This document shows, one piece after another, positions 58,939 to 64,000 of a stretch of DNA of 64,000 nucleotides (positions are counted from its first letter, which is position 1; the number at the start of each line of letters is the position of its first letter). The DNA is taken from contig ML769409.1 in assembly GCA_009733575.1 (NCBI GenBank), positions 177,867-241,866 on the forward strand, given 5' to 3'. The notes below the pieces were generated by a model. That model worked only from the letters and a program-made list of their open reading frames with translations. It was not told the origin of the DNA and made no database searches. Source of the DNA: Gymnopus androsaceus JB14. Taxonomy: Eukaryota > Basidiomycota > Agaricomycetes > Agaricales > Omphalotaceae. Both the position numbers and the translations under genes were made by a program.

Positions 58939-59677
58939 ATGGCGGAAAAGTCTTCGAGCACTCGAGGTTAGATTTTACACTCTTTTGCCAATACTATTCT
59001 CAACGAAGGAAGCAGTTCCAGTGAACTTTGGCATTTTGGTTTTCCCAACGTTTCAAGCCTTAGATGCGTTCGGACCGTTGGATATTCTCAATATGCTCGC
59101 TCGAGACTTTCCGATGAATCTCAGCATCATCTCTCGGACTCTCGATCCTGTCTCTACAAAGCACCGTGATCCTTCCTTGAATCCCTTGGGGTCAAATTTT
59201 GGTGAATCGATTGTCCCTACACATGATTTCAGCAATGCACCTCCATTGGATGTGCTGATTATCCCTGGAGGATTTGGTGTTCGAGCAGACGATCTTGATC
59301 CCACGATTGACTTTGTCAGACGGACCTACCCTTCTCTGAAGTTTGTCCTCACCGTCTGCACTGGATCCTGGATTGCTGCACGGGCGGGGATTTTGGACGG
59401 AAGGCAGGCGACATCCAACAAGCGATCTTGGGCAAACACCAAGGTCGTTGGGCCAGACGTCAAGTGGGTATCGCATGCTCGATGGGTCATGGATGGCAAC
59501 ATATGGACTTCGTCGGGTGTTAGTGCGGGTATGGATGCTACCCATGCATTTGTTCAGGAGGTTTATGGTCGAGAACAGGCGGAAAAGATTGCTGCAGAGT
59601 TGGAATACGAAAGACATGAAGATCCCTCCTGGGATCCATTCGCCGAAATGTACAATTTACCAAAGGAGGGAATTTAG
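58939..59677 (+). CDS. DJ-1/PfpI family protein, copy E
   Basis: Exon 1 58939-58966 (MAEKSSSTR), exon 2 59016-59677, 229 aa, intact. Nucleophile motif LTVCTGSWIAARAGILDG, VLIIPGGFGVRADDLDP; it lacks the 9-residue loop of copies A1 and D, like copy A2. By sequence it is the closest relative of A2 (same MAEKSSST start, same short loop, same TATA context). Function as for copy A1. Confidence 0.85.
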
Positions 59678-60095
59678 CAGTATTTGGTCTCGCGATGGAA
59701 GAACAGGAGTCTCCGGAAGCCCGCTCGAAATGATATGCATTGCAAGTGGGATGGCGTGTAGTGCTCGGGAAGAATCCCGTCTCCCAATGAATTCTGGTCT
59801 CTGAATCTTTATACATCGTTTCGACAATTGTTTATAAGAAACTCGGAGGGCTGAATTTATACTCTAGTAGTCACGGTCTTAATGGCGTCGGGGAGACAAG
59901 ACACAAAGAAAATACTCACAACAGTTTGAGCTTGTGTATCATACTTACAACACACACAAAATGTGTGAATATAAAAATCTAATTGCTATCTGAATTGCAC
60001 ATGCAGGCTTTAGAACGATGTAATGACGAAGGAGGTTAGATCCCTAAGCAGTGCCACTTAGAGAGTCAAAGCACTCAGCGACACATGCGCCAAGC
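59678..60095. other. Intergenic, no gene recognised
   Basis: 3' flank of DJ-1 copy E; nothing supported. Confidence 0.4.
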
Positions 60096-61119
60096 TCAAA
60101 ACAATGTGACATTAGAAAAATGCGACATCAACCGCTTAGTATTCACATTATACAACCTGTACGAGTTCAAATCGCTCTTCGCATCTCTCAGGAAATAAAA
60201 CCGTGCTCCAATATACACACTCATCGCCAACATTGCCATTCTCACCAGAACGGTGATTGACGAAGAAAAGTATAAGTCGATGGACCACCCGATGAGAAGC
60301 AAGGGCATTGTCGAACGCGAGAAAGTAGGGTACACCAGCACCAAGGTTCTTTGACCATGAAGCCTATCTCCTTCTTCGTCACAAAAGCCCTGCGCATGGA
60401 TAGTCGTAAGGATGATCAACGCGCTTCGGATAACAGCAAGGTATTGGGCTTGGGTTAGGGTGGAAGAAAAACCTGGAGTCGAGTGAGTTCAAAGTTGCCC
60501 GAGACGAGATATCTTCAACTAAAGAATAGAAGTAATCGCTTACTGCAACACAAGTAGCACCCCAATCAAAAAACCCGTAAATAAAACCCATAATCCCATT
60601 CTTTAAAATCCAATACTTGTGGCCTCCAAGCTCATTGTGCGTGAGCGTACAGATAATAATGCCTATACACGCCCCTACAGATCCCGATACACTATCTGTC
60701 AAGCTCTTCTCTAAACCTTTTGTGCCCTGCGCAACCAACGAAAGCACCAGGGTCATGGGTATCAAGGCCCATCTCAGCGCCAACGTCTGCTCAATCGTTA
60801 TTCGTTTTGATGGAATAGGCCGATAAGGTTTATTTTTCGCGTCTTCTTCAGGACTAGATCCTTAGAGGTGTCGAATTGGAGTAACTGAAGCCAAATCCAG
60901 AATATGGCCAAAAGGAGACCAGAGAGCGGTTGGAAGGATAGAAAAGTGGTGGTGACAAGGGATTGGGAGAAGACGGTCTGTAGATAAAGGGCATAAGTGT
61001 ACAGGTATATAGGACGGGAACGTACAATGGGAAGCATGATACTCCAAAAATCGATTTGGTGAATAGTAGCAGTGTTTCACTGTGTAGGAGATATTTGGAA
61101 GCATCTTGGAAGACATTCG
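60096..61119 (-). pseudogene. UbiA-type prenyltransferase / membrane terpene cyclase, frameshifted
   Basis: Multi-pass membrane protein with UbiA-superfamily signatures. TLLLFTKS starts helix 1; then TVFSQSLVTTTFLSFQPLSG, FWIWLQLLQFDTS and EDAKNKPYRPIPSKRIT (first Asp-rich region plus NKP.RPIP). RWALIPMTLVLSL, NELGGHKYWILKNGIMGF and FCDEEGDRLHGQRT (second Asp-rich motif) follow. Two one-base losses break it: at about 61052 (FTKS to DFWSIMLPI) and at about 60862 (QFDTS to EDAKNKP, leaving a stop in the frame). No intron can bridge either. Members transfer prenyl groups or cyclise prenyl diphosphates; this copy is probably dead unless both indels are sequence errors. Confidence 0.8.
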
Positions 61120-61125
61120 TGTTCC

Positions 61126-61135
61126 GGGGGGGGGG
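61126..61135. repeat. Poly-G run
   Basis: Ten consecutive G just upstream of the UbiA-like gene start. Confidence 0.9.
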
Positions 61136-61499
61136 AGAAAGAAGAAATCAGGCTCTTATATTTGTGTAAGAGCCGACATCGCGCATATTTCTTCGCTTGA
61201 TGATGCAGATGAGAAGTCTGTACCTTGATAACGCTGCAGGAGAACATTACTAACCGTTTAAGCGATCAAACATCCAACGCAACTTGAACCGTTTTCTGGT
61301 TCAAAAGCAATAACTGCTGAGTGGAGGATCCTATTTTGATTGAAAATGCAATCAATGTAAGCAAGAGAAAGAAAACAAAGTGATACTTGACAGACAGAAA
61401 CCTTTCTATGTAATGAACTTTTGCAGGTTCTCGTCGGTGTTTTTTTTTTCCCACTTGGCCTCCGGTGCAGGAATTCATGTCAATCAGAGGTTCAAACGT

Positions 61500-62180
61500 T
61501 CAAGCTAGCGAGGCGTCTATGCGTCCGTGTCCAAGTCGTACCGTTAACCGAAATTCCAAAAACGGTCTGATTCTGAAGGTGCGCAGAAATGAATCAATCT
61601 TTGAGGCAAGGTGATGACGCAGATGATACCATACTTGTATTCGTGATCTCCGCGTATGCGTCCTGGCATCAGCGAGACCCAGAAAAAAAATGGATGGAAC
61701 TTGAAGCAAGGTTCCAAACAAAGTCATACCTAGCCTAGTATCGATGTCCATTGGCTTCGGGAGACTGCTCAGTGTTGCAGCTGAAGGGATATCTCGAGCA
61801 CATACATTCCTCAGGGTAAACCATTCCTTCAGTCCCCGTTCCCTGGCCAGGCTAACCTCTGTCACTGCTATCGAGCCAAGTACGGGCTTAGGCGGCCGGT
61901 AACTTGCACACAACTATAATCGCGTTAGCTTAACAAGCAAGACAGAAAAAGAACAGACAGACTCAAAAGATAGATGAACTACGAAGTGATACATAGAAAA
62001 CCGGCCACCTATTTCCATCTGAATTCGAGCTTTACTGCTGCATACAATATGAGAGGCGAACATTCCAACATTCGTTCCAGCGATTCCACTCTTTAAAGGA
62101 GTTACTTTTATGAACGTATTACTGTAGATCGGACGGAATTGACAGAAACGCGCTAGCTTTGTCAATCGACCGAGCACCAT
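61500..62180 (-). CDS. Unknown protein, four-exon model
   Basis: Start MVLGRLTKLARFCQFRPIYS. A GT-AG intron after HLSFES joins LCASYRPPKPVLGSIAVTEV..PMDIDTRLG; two short introns join GRIRGDHEYK and IDSFLRTFRIRPFLEFRLTV, ending GHGRIDASLA. Splice phases agree at every junction, which is the main support. No domain recognised; no signal peptide or membrane helix. Confidence 0.4.
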
Positions 62181-62677
62181 ATCTAAAAAATCTGATTCGG
62201 CTCCAGTTTGCTTGGTTGAAGATCGATTTTAGAGCTAGCTCTCATGAGTGATGAGTGTATACCATTCGGAATAGAGCTAGGAGCGCACTAGGTGCCGCTA
62301 GTAGATTTCAACATCATGCTGTGGAAGAAGAGTAGGCGCCTATTTGCTTCTTTGAACAGTCACCTGTCGCTAAGCGCTTACGCTTTCTCATCTTGAGACT
62401 TGCTGCTTGCAAGGCTTGAGAATTAAAATAACGCCCCAGAATGCCAGGATCGCCGAAATTTGGTCGAAATTCACGCTATTCCAAATTCTAAAAGCCGCTC
62501 CATATTCACTTTAACCATGATACGAGGACTAGCCTAGAAGCTGCAACTCAGTTTGCTGAGAACCATCCAGCAAGGGAGCTCAACCATCACTGACAAGGTC
62601 CAAGTTAAGTTGTATCAAAAAATTAGTAACATTAGTTACACAGTATTGTATCGGGGAAGCACAAATCAACAAAAACT
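62181..62677. other. Intergenic, no gene recognised
   Basis: AT-rich; no coding or repeat signal supported. Confidence 0.4.
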
Positions 62678-63733
62678 CTATGCATTATAGCTACAAACCA
62701 GGTCATAGTAGTTCTGCATCATAGCAGCTGGAATTACCAATTCCCTCTGTCCATTGGGAATCCAGGGTGGGAATGCGGGAAAGAAACAGTCAAGTGGAAC
62801 CCTAAATGCGGGTGCAAGTGTATGAAGTGTAATCATCACTGTCCCATTCAACGACTTTCCGCCAACGGCATGCTCCCAAAGTTCAATCACAACTTTCTTG
62901 TTGATGTCAAGGTATAGTTTGACGATTATAACTGCATGCACACTCTGCATTTTCATGTTAACGGCAATCATAAAGGGACTGGAAGAAACACACCGGAAAG
63001 TATTGGAACCAGTTGTTCGCTTTCTTGGTCAGCGATGGATATGATTGTGAGTCGCCACATTCAATAACGAGCCTAGGGAGGTCTTTCTGAGTAAGAGGGA
63101 CCAGAACAGTGTCACCCTCTAACGAGGCAAGATTGGGGTGCGTGAACGCTGCAATGGATTCATTGATGAATAAATGAGCAAATGTATTGAAAAGTACTGA
63201 AAGTGACTTACTGGCGCTCCCAACATCGTTAACACCTCCTGCATGCGTGGGTGTGGGATCCAAGATTTTCAACTCGTGCTTCATCTCCTCCGCAAGCTTT
63301 CGATGACCAGTCTCGTGCGCCTTAGATGGCATTAATTGGACGAAGATTGAATCCTTGATAAACGAAATCCTAGAAACACATACATCAAGCAAGGCGTATC
63401 AACACCTCGGGAACATCTCACCTCAAACTTTGGCGCATCTCAAGCTCATTGAAGTGTGGTTCAAGTTCGGTGAATGTCGTCCAGGTGACATCTTCCAGCA
63501 ATAGGAAAGTAGACGAAGGACTGCAGAAATGAAATCATGAGAAGAGAACAGTTTATTCTTGAAAGGCTTACTTGGCAAGGAAGGCTTTCAATTCTGAGAG
63601 ACTAGCAGTAATTCATAAGTCTATTCCGCCCGTTTGATTCATAAGTGAGACTTACACGGATCGCCGGTTTGACATTCTGAGGCAGAGCTATGGATACAGT
63701 CTCAACGGGTTTCGTTTGTGGAATTGGCGTCAT
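62678..63733 (-). CDS. Unknown protein, possible PD-(D/E)XK nuclease-like fold
   Basis: Start at 63731-63733 (MTPIPQTKPVETVSIALPQN). Exons with consistent phase read SELKAFLAN, PSSTFLLLEDVTWTTFTELE, RISFIKDSIFVQLMPSKAHE and ASKSLSVLFNTFAHLFINES. Then PRLVIECGDSQSYPSLTKKA|NNWFQ and VHAVIIVKLYLDINKKVVIE to the end VCSYNA. The LVIECGDSxS ... helix ... VIIVKLYLD pattern resembles the small endonuclease-like proteins common in agarics, in which an E-x-G-D/E-S strand precedes a helix and a hydrophobic V-I-I-V-K strand. That assignment is inference; no function is claimed. Confidence 0.6.
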
Positions 63734-64000
63734 CCGACGGGACGAGTAGGTTATGGGAGGTTATAGGAGGCTATAGGTGAGTACAATGAGTCTGCCGGAG
63801 AACGGCAGCCAGGCGCTAGATCAGTGTCCTATGCATCGAACATCATTCTTTTTCTCGCTTACCCACACACCTTCACCTTTTAATTTGCCAGCTGTACCCT
63901 ACAGCTTTAGTCTCTACGTGTGCGATTTATTAGTTATCCACCCGTAAAGCCCAGCCAAACCCCTCCGCAGATGGTATTCCACTTCGACTCTTCTATGATA
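63734..64000. other. Right window edge, no gene recognised
   Basis: Promoter side of the unknown gene at 62678-63733, with a gttataggagg/ctataggt short repeat near 63755. Nothing else seen. Confidence 0.4.

Noticed and set aside
1..64000. CRISPR arrays, prophage, plasmid origins, rRNA genes
   Set aside because: No spaced identical repeats, phage genes or rRNA sequence were seen; the sequence is spliceosomal-intron-rich nuclear DNA.

Overview
The window is nuclear DNA from a filamentous basidiomycete, most likely an agaric or close relative. Almost every gene is broken by short (about 45-70 nt) GT-AG introns. The gene content also fits: F-box proteins of the type expanded in agarics, short-intron P450s, stand-alone terpene synthase and UbiA-like genes, GH92 mannosidase, a secreted heme peroxidase, and a TATA box about 40 nt upstream of several start codons. 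There are no prokaryotic operons, phage or CRISPR arrays. All gene models are my own splice reading of one strand of sequence; none was checked against transcripts or databases.

Layout. 1-6.5 kb: a multi-pass membrane protein cut by the window edge (-), a MITE-like palindrome, a duplicated intron-bearing tRNA-Arg (one copy decayed) and TFIIH subunit Tfb2 (-). 7.8-13 kb: scars of an older duplication, a DJ-1/PfpI gene (-), a frameshifted DJ-1 copy (+) and a frameshifted F-box gene (+). 13.3-16.7 kb: mitochondrial ATP synthase subunit 4 and a Ser/Thr-rich single-pass membrane protein. 17.4-25.6 kb: two tandem copies of a roughly 4-kb unit carrying a FAD monooxygenase (-) and a tRNA-Thr locus. 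25.9-37.9 kb: three tandem copies of a unit made of an ABM-like small protein (-), a 5' fragment of the HAM1 gene (+) and a cytochrome P450 (+). Only the first ABM and P450 copies look intact. 38.3-41 kb: an inverted copy of the DJ-1 + F-box block, so these two blocks face each other around about 25 kb. 41.6-42.5 kb: the intact HAM1/ITPase gene. 43.5-51.4 kb: a coiled-coil protein, a class I terpene synthase, and broken copies of both. 51.6-59.7 kb: secreted GH92 mannosidase, secreted heme peroxidase, a small unknown gene and a DJ-1 gene. 60-64 kb: a frameshifted UbiA-type prenyltransferase/cyclase and two unknown proteins.

How it fits together. Housekeeping genes (TFB2, ATP4, HAM1, tRNAs) are interspersed with a rapidly duplicating accessory set: P450s, FAD monooxygenases, ABM-like proteins, DJ-1 proteins, a terpene synthase and a UbiA-like protein. 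The enzyme content suggests a terpenoid or oxidative specialised-metabolism region, but that is inference from gene neighbourhood. The clearest direct signal is birth-and-death: nearly every duplicated enzyme has at least one copy broken by 1-2 nt indels or a nonsense change, and pieces of neighbouring genes (HAM1 5' end, DJ-1 3' end, tRNA-Thr) have been carried along inside the duplicated units.
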